A stretch of DNA of 64,000 bases from Brevibacillus laterosporus (GTDB taxonomy: Bacteria > Bacillota > Bacilli > Brevibacillales > Brevibacillaceae): contig NZ_JAUKFY010000005.1 of assembly GCF_030489605.1 (NCBI RefSeq), positions 1 to 64,000 on the forward strand. The letters are read 5' to 3'. The notes under the pieces are model-generated. The model was not told the origin of the DNA and searched no databases. It saw only the letters and a program-made list of their open reading frames with translations. Shown here piece after piece: positions 54,021 to 63,941 of the stretch (the stretch's first letter is position 1; each line of letters starts with the position of its first letter). The position numbers and the translations under genes are program-made.

Positions 54021-55733
54021 TTACATTTCTTCAGGAGCTTCCAATCCCAATAGACGGAGTCCTTCTTTTAGTACAACAATAACTGCTGCAACCAATTGTA
54101 GGCGAGCTTGTTTTACTTGTTCATCCTCTGCGACAATGCGGACATGCGCGTAGAATTTGTTGAAGGTTTGAGCCAAATCAATTACGTATTTTCCAATCTG
54201 CGAAGGATCGAATTGATCGCGAGCCTTTTCCAGAATGCTAGGGAACTGCAATAGAGTAGTAACGACTGCCCATGTTTCTGGACCCTCTAGAGCGTTGTCT
54301 GCTACTGTTACAGCTCCTGGCTGGTACCCGCCTTTTTTCAATAGAGAGCAAGCGCGGGCATGAGTGTATTGAACGTAAGGCCCTGTCTCCCCTTCAAAAG
54401 TAAGCATTTCTTCCCAGGAAAAGTTGACATCGTTTAAACGGTAATTTTTCAAGTCATGGAAAATAACGGCACCTACACCAACTTGGCGAGCAACCTGTTC
54501 TTTATTTGGAAGAGAAGGATTTTTCTCCTGGATTACTTTAAGTACATCTGCGATTGCTTGAGACAATACTTCTTCCAACAGAACAACTTTCCCTTTGCGA
54601 GTGGACATTTTTTTACCGTCTTTTAACATCATCCCAAATGGAATATGATGCATGTTGTTAGCCCAGTCATAGCCCATTTTTAGCAAGACCTTAAATAACT
54701 GTTGGAAATGCAGGCGTTGTTCTCCGCCAACCACATATAATGCTTTTCCAAAATCATATTGCTCATGACGGTACAAAGCAGCAGCTAGGTCGCGGGTTGC
54801 GTAAAGGGTAGCACCGTCGCGTTTTTTAATTAAGCAAGGAGGCATGTCGTACTCATCCAGAGATACAACCATTGCGCCTTCGGATTCTGTCAACAATCCT
54901 TTTTCCTCTAACAAATCTACAACGCGATCCATTTGATTATTGTAGAATGCTTCTCCATTGAAGGAGTCAAAGGAAACACCCATTAATTCATAGATCTTTT
55001 TAAATTCTTGTAAGGATTCATCGCGGAACCATTGCCATAATTGCTGGGCTTCTTGATCGCCGTCCTCTAATTTCTTGAACCATTCACGACCTTGATCTTC
55101 CAGTGTTGGATCGTTTTCTACTTCTTCATGGAAGTGTACATACAGCTTGAGCAATTCTTTAATAGGCTCAGCTTTTACTTTATCCTCATCGCCCCATTTT
55201 TTATAGGCGACAATCAGTTTACCAAATTGTGTACCCCAGTCCCCTAAGTGATTGATGCGAACAGGCTGATAGCCATGCTTTTCCATGATGTTTGCAAGCG
55301 CATTCCCGATAACGGTTGAGCGCAAATGCCCCATTGAGAAGGGTTTAGCAATGTTTGGAGAGGATAAGTCGATTGGTACCTTTTTACCAGCACCCACATT
55401 AGTTGTACCATACGCAGACCCTTGCTCTAGAATCGTTTTAATACAAGCGGTCATAACGCTGCTTTGATCATAAAACAGATTGATATATGCATTTGCCACC
55501 TGTACATCCTGTAAGAAAGGCAGAGAAATCTTAGAAGCTAGCTCCGTTGCAATCATTGGTGGTGCCTTGCGTAGAGATTTAGCTAATTGGAAGCAAGGAA
55601 AGGCTAAATCACCCATTTGCGGGTTAGGAGGAGTTTCGAGCATGCCAAGGACACGTTCGCAGGAAAAATCCTCTACGCCCATTTCAGTTAGAGCAGCGGA
55701 GATTTGCTCAGCTACTAATTGTTTGTAATTCAT
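54021..55733 (-). CDS. argS: Arginyl-tRNA synthetase
   Basis: 570-residue class I synthetase. N-terminal Add1 domain, then SSPNIAKPFSMGHLRST (HIGH-type), and MSTRKGKVVLLEEVL as KMSK-type loop, followed by YVQYTHARACSL and the DALR anticodon-binding domain. The KMSTRKG loop differs from the KMSTRSG more usual in ArgS. AAAGGATG precedes the ATG. Controlled by a T-box leader upstream. Charges the tRNA-Arg pool, including tRNA-Arg(UCU) in this window. Confidence 0.95.
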   Translation of the reverse strand: MNYKQLVAEQISAALTEMGVEDFSCERVLGMLETPPNPQMGDLAFPCFQLAKSLRKAPPMIATELASKISLPFLQDVQVANAYINLFYDQSSVMTACIKTILEQGSAYGTTNVGAGKKVPIDLSSPNIAKPFSMGHLRSTVIGNALANIMEKHGYQPVRINHLGDWGTQFGKLIVAYKKWGDEDKVKAEPIKELLKLYVHFHEEVENDPTLEDQGREWFKKLEDGDQEAQQLWQWFRDESLQEFKKIYELMGVSFDSFNGEAFYNNQMDRVVDLLEEKGLLTESEGAMVVSLDEYDMPPCLIKKRDGATLYATRDLAAALYRHEQYDFGKALYVVGGEQRLHFQQLFKVLLKMGYDWANNMHHIPFGMMLKDGKKMSTRKGKVVLLEEVLSQAIADVLKVIQEKNPSLPNKEQVARQVGVGAVIFHDLKNYRLNDVNFSWEEMLTFEGETGPYVQYTHARACSLLKKGGYQPGAVTVADNALEGPETWAVVTTLLQFPSILEKARDQFDPSQIGKYVIDLAQTFNKFYAHVRIVAEDEQVKQARLQLVAAVIVVLKEGLRLLGLEAPEEM

Positions 55734-55890
55734 GTTTATTACATCCTTTCTTTTTAATCAACATAAACTTTCAGGGAATATGTAATCATTCCGTGGAGAA
55801 GTGGGATACAACATAAATATAACCATAGGGTATACAAGCACAGAGCGCTTTGATTAGATACAGTATGCGATGGTTCAAAGCAACAACAGC

Positions 55891-56213
55891 AAAAAACCCC
55901 CCGTCTCTTTTGGATGGATATCAGTAAAAATCAATCCGTAAAGAGACGAGAGGTTGTTTTATCATACTCCCGCGGTGCCACTCTTCTTGTTCTTTTCAAT
56001 TAGACCAATAAATGACCGTAATTGGAAAAAACCTGCTTGATAGCTGTAACGGGCAAACCCGGCAGGCTCTATACATTGTCAACAGACAAGATTCAAGCTG
56101 CGTCTCCGAGGTGCGCTTCATCATGGCCGTTCTATCAGGCTTCCACCAATCCTGACTCGCTAGTAGCACGGAACCATCATTACTCTCCTCATCATCGAGT
56201 ACATGGCTATATA
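55891..56213 (-). ncRNA. T-box riboswitch of argS, CGC (Arg) specifier
   Basis: The T-box sequence AGAGTGGCACCGCGG lies at 55970-55984 on the minus strand. Stem I elements upstream include GATGATGAGGAGAGTAATG and AGTCAGGATTGGTGGAAGCC-like distal loops. The specifier loop reads AAG-CGC-ACC with CGC (56113-56115) as Arg codon. Terminator with arms CTCGTCTCTTT/AAAGAGACGGG and six T at 55891. The uncharged tRNA-Arg should stabilise the antiterminator. Confidence 0.9.
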
Positions 56214-56219
56214 GCGTCT

Positions 56220-56248
56220 AGTATACCCAACAAAAGGTATTCTAGCAA
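56220..56248 (-). promoter_or_regulatory. Promoter of the argS T-box unit
   Basis: Minus-strand TTGCTA (56243-56248), 17 bases, TATACT (56220-56225); expected start near 56213. It lies across the stop region of the next gene upstream. Confidence 0.6.
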
Positions 56249-56258
56249 GCAAGGTTTA

Positions 56259-56735
56259 TCATTGGTTCTTTTTTTGTTGATCCCATTGTGCAAAATAATA
56301 TTTGGTAAGGGCTTCTTTATCAGTGGCAGACTCGAACTGCTGTTTGTATTGCCGTAAGGAATCGAGGAGCTCACGTTCTGCTTTTGCTTCTTCCTCATTC
56401 AAAAAATTTTCAGTAGGGTCAAATGCTAACAAGCGATCATCTTTTCCCGTACGCCAATAAGTGGTACGCCAATGTTCAGGATAATGATAAGCTTCCTCAC
56501 CAAATAAAAGACCCATGACTTGATCAGTTGATAAAGGAAGATAGAATTCATAGGTTTCATGATTACCTCCTGCCATAAGATCAAGGTGGCGAGTTTGGTA
56601 ATGCAAATAGTGCTGTTCACTCTCATGATGTTTTACGACGGCGTAGATCTCAAAGTCCGTCTCTTCTAGTACCTTTACTGGAGTCAACGAGGCTTGAAAC
56701 ACAGAAGTATGTAAATATGCTTGATTGTATTCCAT
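56259..56735 (-). CDS. Hypothetical protein
   Basis: 158 residues, soluble, rich in Tyr, His and Glu (HHESEQHYLHYQTRHLD). The C-terminal third is a charged helix. ATG behind GGAGGG. Upstream of argS on the same strand but separated from it by the T-box leader. No family recognised. Confidence 0.6.
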   Translation of the reverse strand: MEYNQAYLHTSVFQASLTPVKVLEETDFEIYAVVKHHESEQHYLHYQTRHLDLMAGGNHETYEFYLPLSTDQVMGLLFGEEAYHYPEHWRTTYWRTGKDDRLLAFDPTENFLNEEEAKAERELLDSLRQYKQQFESATDKEALTKYYFAQWDQQKKNQ

Positions 56736-56993
56736 GAAAATCCCTCCATCTATCTTCCTTTTTATCCTAGCTGAGGACCATTATCTCTACAAGCGAAGGA
56801 AGAAATGGAAAAGAGATGGAAGGGGCATGTGGCTGCCCCTTTCCCTCTCCTTTATAGGTGAGTGTACAAACCTGAGTAATTTTTATGGGGTTTCTTAATG
56901 GAGATTATGAAGCATTGTAGAATCATGTAGATGTGGACGCATAAAAAGAGCGTAACCGGACTCAGGTTTGCCGGTGAAATAGCTTCTTATATT

Positions 56994-57092
56994 TTAGCAG
57001 CAGCCGCAAGAAATGATGACCAGTAGGATGAACAGCACTAAAATGAAGCTGAAGTTATCACCGAAGAAATTTCCGCAGTAAGATGTACTCAT
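56994..57092 (-). CDS. YjcZ-family sporulation peptide, copy 1
   Basis: 32 residues: short polar start MSTSYCGNFFGDNFS, then one hydrophobic span FILVLFILLVIIS and a Cys-rich end CGCC. This is the YjcZ/SscA-type layout of spore-associated micropeptides of Bacillales. AAGGAGGAA lies seven bases before the ATG. Confidence 0.8.
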   Translation of the reverse strand: MSTSYCGNFFGDNFSFILVLFILLVIISCGCC

Positions 57093-57144
57093 GAAAGAAT
57101 TCCTCCTTAATGGTTATATGTTTGAAGGTGTCGCTGCTTAGTTG

Positions 57145-57246
57145 CTAGTTATCGCAGCCGCAGCTTATGATTACCAGCAGAATGAACAACACTAGAATGA
57201 AGCAAAAACTTCCGCCTCCCCAGTTACCGCAAAACGATGTACTCAT
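57145..57246 (-). CDS. YjcZ-family sporulation peptide, copy 2
   Basis: 33 residues, same membrane span FILVLFILLVIIS and same MSTS start as its neighbour, but a Gly-rich middle (NWGGGSFC) and the ending CGCDN. AAGGAGGAA before the ATG. The two genes are tandem paralogues, 52 bases apart. Confidence 0.8.
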   Translation of the reverse strand: MSTSFCGNWGGGSFCFILVLFILLVIISCGCDN

Positions 57247-57461
57247 CTGGCAATTCCTCCTTCGCTTTGTTATTCTACAGTCTATACATATCTGTCTATC
57301 TGGTGTGGGCTTACGCCTAAGGGAAGCAAATTTGGGCAGCAGGCTACAAAAAATAAAAGATTGGCAGATAATCCATTGACGCCAATAATATCTGAATGTT
57401 AAGATACCTGTATTCAAAAGACGAACAAAACGTCATATAGACATCTAACTAAATATGATTT

Positions 57462-57632
57462 CTCTTATCTAGAGAGGCGGAGGGACTGGCCCGAAGATGC
57501 CTCGGCAACCGATAGATCAGGTGCCAATTCCAGCAGGGCTGTTTGCCTTGAAAGATAAGAGGGGGGTAAGTTCCTACTTTAACGAACATAGGTAATCCTC
57601 TTCTTGCTTTCAGGCAGGAAGGGGATTTTTTA
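57462..57632 (+). ncRNA. SAM-I (S-box) riboswitch of metH
   Basis: Aptamer at 57462-57561: CTTATCTAGAGAGGCGGAGG, ACTGGCCCGAAGATGCC, CGGCAACC, GGTGCCAATTCCAGCAG and closing GATAAGAG, the standard S-box set. Expression-platform terminator at 57594-57632 (AATCC...TTGC with GCAGGA...GGATT, then TTTTTT). SAM binding should stop transcription before metH and the YitJ gene. Confidence 0.95.
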
Positions 57633-57671
57633 TTTGCCAAGTCTAATGGAGATTACGGAGGGGTATGGGGG

Positions 57672-60600
57672 ATGAACAAACCAACATTGCAAGAGCAGCT
57701 AGCACGAAAAATATTGATACTTGATGGTGCAATGGGAACGATGCTACAGCAGGCTAATCTCACAGCGGACGATTTTGGCGGTGAGGAATATGAAGGCTGT
57801 AACGAACTGTTGAATGTAACAAGACCAGATGTGATCCGGCATATTCATGCTACCTATTTTGAAGCAGGTGCTGACATTGTGGAAACAAACACATTTGGAG
57901 CAACCGATGTTGTTTTGGCTGAATATGACATAGCAGATCGAGATTATGAACTTAATCTGGCAGCTGCACGTATTGCTAAAGAAGTGGCAGATGAATTCAG
58001 CACGGAGTCGTGGCCGCGTTATGTAGCAGGTTCTATGGGGCCCACTACGAAAACCCTTTCGTTAACAGGGGGCGTGACATTTGAGCAATTAATTCATGCG
58101 TACTATCGCCAGGCTAAAGCATTGATGGAAGGCGGGGTAGATTTATTACTGTTGGAAACCTCGCAGGACACATTGAACGTAAAAGCTGGCGGCATTGGCA
58201 TACGTCAGGCATTTCAGGAGCTTGGCTATGAGCTGCCTATCATGATTTCTGGAACAATCGAACCGATGGGCACAACTCTGGCAGGTCAAAACATCGAGGC
58301 CTTTTACGTGTCGATTGAACATCTTAAACCGATTACGATTGGTCTGAATTGCGCGACAGGTCCGGAGTTCATGCGTGATCATTTACGAACCTTATCTGAT
58401 CTGGCTTTGTGTGGAATCAGTTGTTATCCTAATGCAGGTTTACCTGATGAGAATGGTCACTATCACGAGTCACCGCAGGGTTTGGCTATGAAAATGAAAG
58501 CATTTGCCGAAAAGGGATGGCTTAACGTAGCGGGTGGTTGTTGCGGTACCACACCCGAGCATATTCGTGCGCTACACGAAGCATTGCAAGGTATTACACC
58601 ACGAGAAAATAAAAAGTCTCATGTTACTGCTGTATCAGGTATTGAGGTGCTTTATGTTGAGGACGACAATCGCCCTGTTTTTGTAGGGGAACGTACCAAC
58701 GTCATTGGATCCAAGAAGTTCCGTGAATTGATTGCTGCTGGCCAATTCGAGGAAGGGTCAGACATAGCACGGGCACAAGTAAAACGAGGCGCCGCTGTTA
58801 TAGATATTTGTTTAGCAGACCCTGACCGTGATGAGTACGAGGATATGGAGAAATTTCTTCCATACGTAAGCCGAAAGGTAAAAGCTCCGTTGATGATCGA
58901 TTCCACGGATAAGAAGGTAGTGGAACTGGGCTTGAAATATTCTCAGGGGAAGGCAATCATTAATTCAATTAATCTAGAGGATGGTCTAGATCGTTTTGAA
59001 GAGGTTGTACCACTGATTCATAAATATGGAGCGGCCGTTGTTGTCGGGACCATTGATGAAGCGGGAATGGCAATTACTCGCGAACGCAAGCTGGAGGTAG
59101 CTACACGTTCCTATGATTTGTTGGTAAATCAGTTTGGAATTAATCCGCAGGACATTATTTTTGATGCTCTTGTATTTCCAGTAGGAACAGGAGATGAGCA
59201 ATACATTGGTTCAGCACAGGAAACGATAGAAGGGATCCGCCTTATTAAACAACATTTCCCTTTATGCAAACAAATTCTGGGTGTGAGCAATGTTTCCTTC
59301 GGTTTACCCCCGGCAGGCCGTGAGGTTTTAAATGCGGTATTTTTATATCACACAACATTAGCAGGGCTTGATTACGCGATTGTCAACACCGAAAAGCTAG
59401 AACGCTATGCTTCGATTTCTGAAGAGGAACGCAAGCTGGCAGAGGACTTGTTATTTCATACAAACGATGAAACCTTAGCAACGTTTACTGATTTTTATCG
59501 GCAGAAAAAGAAAGAGGTTGTAAAAGAAGTATCCAATCTGACGTTAGAAGAACGTTTAGCTAATTATGTGGTGGAAGGCTCGAAGGACGGATTAATCCCA
59601 GATTTAGCCCTCGCTTTAGAAAAATATGAGCCGCTTGATATTATTAATGGTCCGCTTATGAAAGGGATGGAGGAAGTTGGTCGCCTATTTAACGGGAACC
59701 AATTGATTGTAGCAGAAGTGTTGCAGAGTGCAGAGGTCATGAAGGCGTCAGTCGCCTTTTTGGAACCGCATATGGAAAAGTCTGAGTCAACCGTAAAAGG
59801 AAAAATCTTGTTAGCTACTGTTAAAGGGGATGTCCACGATATCGGTAAAAACCTAGTGGAGATCATTTTATCCAATAATGGCTATGAGGTAGTTAATTTA
59901 GGAATTAAAGTTGCACCGGAGCAGTTGATTGCTGCTTGTCATCAGGAAAAACCAGATGCAATTGGTCTTTCAGGCTTATTGGTAAAATCAGCGCAGCAGA
60001 TGGTGATTACTGCGCAGGATTTGCGAAGCTCTGGTATTGATGTCCCGCTGATGGTTGGAGGAGCGGCGCTTACGCGTAAATTTACGACAAATCGAATTGC
60101 TCCTGAATATGAAGGCATCGTTTTATATGCAAAAGATGCGATGGACGGCCTGGACCTAGCTAATAAATTGCATGATCCTCAAGCTCGACTGAAGCTGGTA
60201 GAAGAATTACAAGCGCAAGCGACAGACAATCAGGCTCAACTAGAAGAAAAAGCTAGTGAATCGGTTGTTATTCCACAGATGGAAATGATTCGCTCTTCGA
60301 CAAGCATTACAACACCGGTCTATGTAGCACCTGATTTGGAGCGCCATGTCTTGCGCAACTATCCGATTAACCATTTGCGTCCTTATGTTAATTTACGCAT
60401 GCTGCTTGGAAAGCATCTTGGCATCAAGGGCAATGTCGATAAGTTAATCGAATCAGGCGACAAGAAAACGGCCGAATTATATGAAATTGTAGATGATTTG
60501 CTGAATGAAGCGATCCGTAGTCAGATTTTGCAGGCGAATGGAATGTATCAATTCTTTCCGGCCCAATCCTCTGGCAATGACATCCTGATCTATGATCCAA

Positions 60601-61136
60601 ACGATCAGACAAAGCTGTTAGAACGTTTTACTTTCCCCCGTCAACCGCAAGCTCCACATCTTTGTCTCGCTGATTTTTTACGGCCTGTGGAAACGAATGA
60701 GATGGATTACGTAGCTTTCTTGACGGTTACAGCCGGAAAAGGAGTGAGAGATTTAGCGCAGGAATGGAAAGAAAAAGGGGACTATTTGCGTTCTCATGTC
60801 CTGCAAGCAGTCGCCTTAGAGCTAGCAGAAGCTTTTGCCGAGCGAATTCATCATGTTATTCGGGATTCATGGGGCTTTCCAGACCCAGCAGATATGACTA
60901 TGCTAGAGCGTTTTGGGGCGCGTTATCAGGGAATCCGCGTATCATTTGGATATCCTGCTTGCCCGGATTTAGAAGATCAAGAAAAGCTCTTTAAGCTGTT
61001 GTCGCCACAAGACATCGGAATTCAACTAACAGAAGGCTTCATGATGGATCCTGAGGCATCCGTGTCAGCCATGGTATTTGCTCATCCTGAAGCCCGTTAT
61101 TTTAATGCGACTCCACCAGTTGGAGCGGAAGTGTGA
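57672..61136 (+). CDS. metH: Cobalamin-dependent methionine synthase
   Basis: 1154 residues, four modules: homocysteine-binding barrel (about 1-310; zinc Cys in NVAGGCCGTTPEH), methyl-THF pterin-binding domain (about 335-600), cobalamin domain (about 640-860; lower-ligand His722 in GDVHDIGKN) and C-terminal SAM-activation domain (about 890-1150). Transfers the methyl of methyl-THF to homocysteine through cobalamin. First gene of an S-box unit; the YitJ-type gene follows after 28 bases. Confidence 0.95.
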   Translation: MNKPTLQEQLARKILILDGAMGTMLQQANLTADDFGGEEYEGCNELLNVTRPDVIRHIHATYFEAGADIVETNTFGATDVVLAEYDIADRDYELNLAAARIAKEVADEFSTESWPRYVAGSMGPTTKTLSLTGGVTFEQLIHAYYRQAKALMEGGVDLLLLETSQDTLNVKAGGIGIRQAFQELGYELPIMISGTIEPMGTTLAGQNIEAFYVSIEHLKPITIGLNCATGPEFMRDHLRTLSDLALCGISCYPNAGLPDENGHYHESPQGLAMKMKAFAEKGWLNVAGGCCGTTPEHIRALHEALQGITPRENKKSHVTAVSGIEVLYVEDDNRPVFVGERTNVIGSKKFRELIAAGQFEEGSDIARAQVKRGAAVIDICLADPDRDEYEDMEKFLPYVSRKVKAPLMIDSTDKKVVELGLKYSQGKAIINSINLEDGLDRFEEVVPLIHKYGAAVVVGTIDEAGMAITRERKLEVATRSYDLLVNQFGINPQDIIFDALVFPVGTGDEQYIGSAQETIEGIRLIKQHFPLCKQILGVSNVSFGLPPAGREVLNAVFLYHTTLAGLDYAIVNTEKLERYASISEEERKLAEDLLFHTNDETLATFTDFYRQKKKEVVKEVSNLTLEERLANYVVEGSKDGLIPDLALALEKYEPLDIINGPLMKGMEEVGRLFNGNQLIVAEVLQSAEVMKASVAFLEPHMEKSESTVKGKILLATVKGDVHDIGKNLVEIILSNNGYEVVNLGIKVAPEQLIAACHQEKPDAIGLSGLLVKSAQQMVITAQDLRSSGIDVPLMVGGAALTRKFTTNRIAPEYEGIVLYAKDAMDGLDLANKLHDPQARLKLVEELQAQATDNQAQLEEKASESVVIPQMEMIRSSTSITTPVYVAPDLERHVLRNYPINHLRPYVNLRMLLGKHLGIKGNVDKLIESGDKKTAELYEIVDDLLNEAIRSQILQANGMYQFFPAQSSGNDILIYDPNDQTKLLERFTFPRQPQAPHLCLADFLRPVETNEMDYVAFLTVTAGKGVRDLAQEWKEKGDYLRSHVLQAVALELAEAFAERIHHVIRDSWGFPDPADMTMLERFGARYQGIRVSFGYPACPDLEDQEKLFKLLSPQDIGIQLTEGFMMDPEASVSAMVFAHPEARYFNATPPVGAEV

Positions 61137-61164
61137 TCATAAACAACGAAAAGGGGGAGTCTCA

Positions 61165-63030
61165 ATGGGAAAACGAGATTTGCGGGCCTATCTCGCACAG
61201 CACGTACTAGTGGGTGACGGAGCGATGGCTACTCAGCTATACGAGCAGGGAGTTCCTATTGGCGTTAGTTTCGAAGAGTTATGTTTAAGTAATCCACAGA
61301 TAGTCCGCAACGTACATGCCGCTTATTATGAAGCGGGAGCACGGCTGATTGAGACGAATACATTTGGGGCTAATCGGGATAGCTTGTCCCGATATGGCCT
61401 AGAAAGTAAGGTTACGCGGATGAATCGAGCCGCGGTAACCATTGCGAGGGAAGCGGTCGGAGATGATGCTTTCGTAGTTGGAGCGATGGGTTCAATTATT
61501 GCTGGACGTGTCCGTACTAAGCAAATCGACCAATTTAAAGACCAATTCGAAGAGCAAGCTACTTCTCTTTTGCATGCAGGCGTAGATGGAATTTTGCTGG
61601 AAACATTCTTGGATGTTGATGAATTATTGCTAGCGCTGGAGGTGATACGTCCTCTTACAGAGCTGCCCATCATAGCCCAGCTTGCTACATTGGAAGTGGG
61701 TACCACGCGTGATGGTCATTCGTTGACGCATGCCTTCCAGCAGATTAAGGATCAAGGAGCGGACGTAATAGGACTCAATTGCCGATTGGGGCCGGCAGAA
61801 ATCCTGCGTTCCTTCGAAGCTACAGTATGTCCAGATGATGTTTTTCTCTCTGCATTTCCGAATGCAGGCCGTCTTGGCATGGCTGATGGAACCCTTTCTT
61901 ACAAATCATCTCCAGACTACTTTGCGGAAAGTGCCTTACGCTTACATGAACAGGGTGTAAGACTAATTGGGGGGTGTTGTGGTACAACGCCGGAGCATAC
62001 TAGAGCAATTGTTGAAAATTTGGCAGGTCGCAAACCGCAGCCACGGGTGAATCCGCCAGTTCCCATTCATTCGGAGAGAATCGAGGTGCAGGCCGTTCAA
62101 AAACGTCTTCAGCCAAGTATTATCGAAGAAGTAAAGCATAATCCTACGATTATCGTTGAGTTCGATCCTCCTAAGGACCTGCATACGGAAGATTTCTTAC
62201 AGGGCTGTTGTGCTTTACATGATGCCGGTGCGAATGCAATAACGCTGGCAGATAACTCACTAGCAACAGTTCGTATGAGCAATATGGCGTTAGGAGCCAT
62301 GATGAAGCGATTAGGGATAGAGCCGCTGCTGCACATTGCCTGCCGCGACCGTAATCTGATTGGACAGCAATCACATTTAATGGGTCTTCACGCACTGGGT
62401 ATTGACCAGGTGCTAGTTATTACGGGCGACCCTTCACGTTTTGGAGATTTGCCGGGTGCTAGTTCTGTCTATGATGTGAGCTCGTTTGACTTAATCCGGA
62501 TGGTAAAGCAGTTAAATCAAGGCTACGCGTTTTCAGGCAAACAATTGAAGCAGCATGCTCAGTTTATTGTGGGGGCAGCTTTTAATCCGCATGTGCGTCA
62601 TTTGGATGCAGCGGTGGCTCGTTTGGAAAAGAAGGTCGAGGCGGGAGCCGATTACATTATGACGCAGCCTGTTTATGATGCCGAGACCATTGTACAAATA
62701 TATGAAGCCACGAAGCATATTCGTGTACCTATCTTTATTGGAATCATGCCCTTAACAAGCTCGCGTAATGCAGAATTTTTGCATAACGAGGTGCCTGGCA
62801 TCAAGCTGTCCACCTATGCATTAGAACAAATGAAGCTATTTACGGGGGAAGACGCTCGTCAGGAAGGCAATCGTATGGCAAAGGAACTAATCGATGTAAC
62901 GCTTCAATACTTTAATGGAATATACTTGATTACCCCGTTCAATTACTACCAGATGACCGTTGAGCTGACCCAATATATCAGGCAACAAGAGCAAGTAAAA
63001 GCAGGGTTTAAAGAAGCATCCAGCTCATAA
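61165..63030 (+). CDS. yitJ: Homocysteine S-methyltransferase / methylenetetrahydrofolate reductase fusion (YitJ)
   Basis: 621 residues. The N-terminal homocysteine-binding domain (about 1-300; zinc site RLIGGCCGTTPEH) is fused to a MetF-type FAD reductase (about 325-610; NSLATVRMSN, GDPSRFGD). It supplies methyl-THF for MetH, so the two genes form a self-sufficient remethylation unit under one riboswitch. Start ATG behind AAGGGGGAG; an in-frame start inside metH is rejected. Confidence 0.92.
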   Translation: MGKRDLRAYLAQHVLVGDGAMATQLYEQGVPIGVSFEELCLSNPQIVRNVHAAYYEAGARLIETNTFGANRDSLSRYGLESKVTRMNRAAVTIAREAVGDDAFVVGAMGSIIAGRVRTKQIDQFKDQFEEQATSLLHAGVDGILLETFLDVDELLLALEVIRPLTELPIIAQLATLEVGTTRDGHSLTHAFQQIKDQGADVIGLNCRLGPAEILRSFEATVCPDDVFLSAFPNAGRLGMADGTLSYKSSPDYFAESALRLHEQGVRLIGGCCGTTPEHTRAIVENLAGRKPQPRVNPPVPIHSERIEVQAVQKRLQPSIIEEVKHNPTIIVEFDPPKDLHTEDFLQGCCALHDAGANAITLADNSLATVRMSNMALGAMMKRLGIEPLLHIACRDRNLIGQQSHLMGLHALGIDQVLVITGDPSRFGDLPGASSVYDVSSFDLIRMVKQLNQGYAFSGKQLKQHAQFIVGAAFNPHVRHLDAAVARLEKKVEAGADYIMTQPVYDAETIVQIYEATKHIRVPIFIGIMPLTSSRNAEFLHNEVPGIKLSTYALEQMKLFTGEDARQEGNRMAKELIDVTLQYFNGIYLITPFNYYQMTVELTQYIRQQEQVKAGFKEASSS

Positions 63031-63061
63031 GGAGAGGAGTTAATCATACCGTCTGGATAAA

Positions 63062-63096
63062 GGAAGACCCTTACAAGAAACGTAGGAGGTCTTCTT
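63062..63096 (+). terminator. Terminator of metH-yitJ
   Basis: GGAAGACC/GGTCTTCT hairpin; T-content behind it is modest. Confidence 0.5.
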
Positions 63097-63098
63097 CG

Positions 63099-63317
63099 TT
63101 ATGTACCTTTTTTACGGTTTTGGACAACGGAATAAATAAAGTGAACCATAACCAAAAAAATCAGAATGCCAAGCAAAATATTTGTAGTCTGTATCGCTTT
63201 ACTTATCTTGCTTAATTCCGAATGAATCCCGATTAAAGCATTCCCTGTCTTACTGCTGATATCACCAATACTGTGTGCAATATCGTTAAAATATTGACGT
63301 AACGAAGAAAAATCCAT
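63099..63317 (-). CDS. Small single-pass membrane protein
   Basis: 72 residues. A soluble helical part (about 1-45, heptad-like ISSKTGNALIGIHSELSKIS) precedes one C-terminal membrane helix (about 46-67) and a basic tail NRKKG. GGAGGGG lies before the ATG at 63317; six in-frame upstream residues are discarded. No family recognised. Confidence 0.6.
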   Translation of the reverse strand: MDFSSLRQYFNDIAHSIGDISSKTGNALIGIHSELSKISKAIQTTNILLGILIFLVMVHFIYSVVQNRKKGT

Positions 63318-63546
63318 TATTTCCCCTCCAACCAAAAAATTAGATATTATTGGTTAGTATTCTATATTTGGGTAGATAAACACCATTTTTTCTTCCCAAA
63401 TGTGACAAATCAGAAAAGAAAGTGAAAAATTTCTCATAAAGTGACATATATAACTTTTGCATTTAAGCCGAACCCGTTATACTACGAATGTAGAATGAAA
63501 TAGAGATAATTTCTTGTATGTCTAAAGGGAAGGAAGTGTTAGAAGC

Positions 63547-63906
63547 ATGCTGCATCCTGTTGCTGAACAGTTAATTTGTTTCTATGAAATAGGGAATATT
63601 GATGATTTTCCAAAGAAAGTAGGCCGAGTGGTTTGTGTAGAAGAAACAGAGGTTGCTCTGTTTCGTTTAGATGATGATCAATTCTATGCAGTGGCTAATC
63701 GAAATCCACATCCTAGGGGAGGCACATTAGTAGACGGAATCGTTTCTGATCTATTTTTGTATGACCCTTTGTACGACTGGAAAATTTCGCTGGTCGATGG
63801 AACAGTACAAGCTCCTGATCGAGGCCAAGTAGAGGTATACCCTGTAGTGGTCGAAGGAAAAACGGTGAAACTAGGCTTGCCTGCTTGCGATAACTTTTTA
63901 TCTTAA
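63547..63906 (+). CDS. nirD: NirD-like small subunit of nitrite reductase
   Basis: 119 residues of the Rieske-like fold. Where true Rieske proteins have CPH and CPLH, this one reads NPHPRGG and DPLYDW, so no cluster can be held; NirD/NasE proteins are the known cluster-less members. GGAAGGAAG ribosome site. No nirB/nasD is in the window before it; a nirC-like start follows. Confidence 0.7.
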   Translation: MLHPVAEQLICFYEIGNIDDFPKKVGRVVCVEETEVALFRLDDDQFYAVANRNPHPRGGTLVDGIVSDLFLYDPLYDWKISLVDGTVQAPDRGQVEVYPVVVEGKTVKLGLPACDNFLS

Positions 63907-63941
63907 CATACACGTGCCTAACACCTAAGGAGTTGGAGACC

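Noticed and set aside
57145-57417. 90-residue reading containing the second YjcZ peptide
   Set aside because: The first 57 residues are upstream of a perfect AAGGAGGAA plus ATG that gives the normal 33-residue family member.
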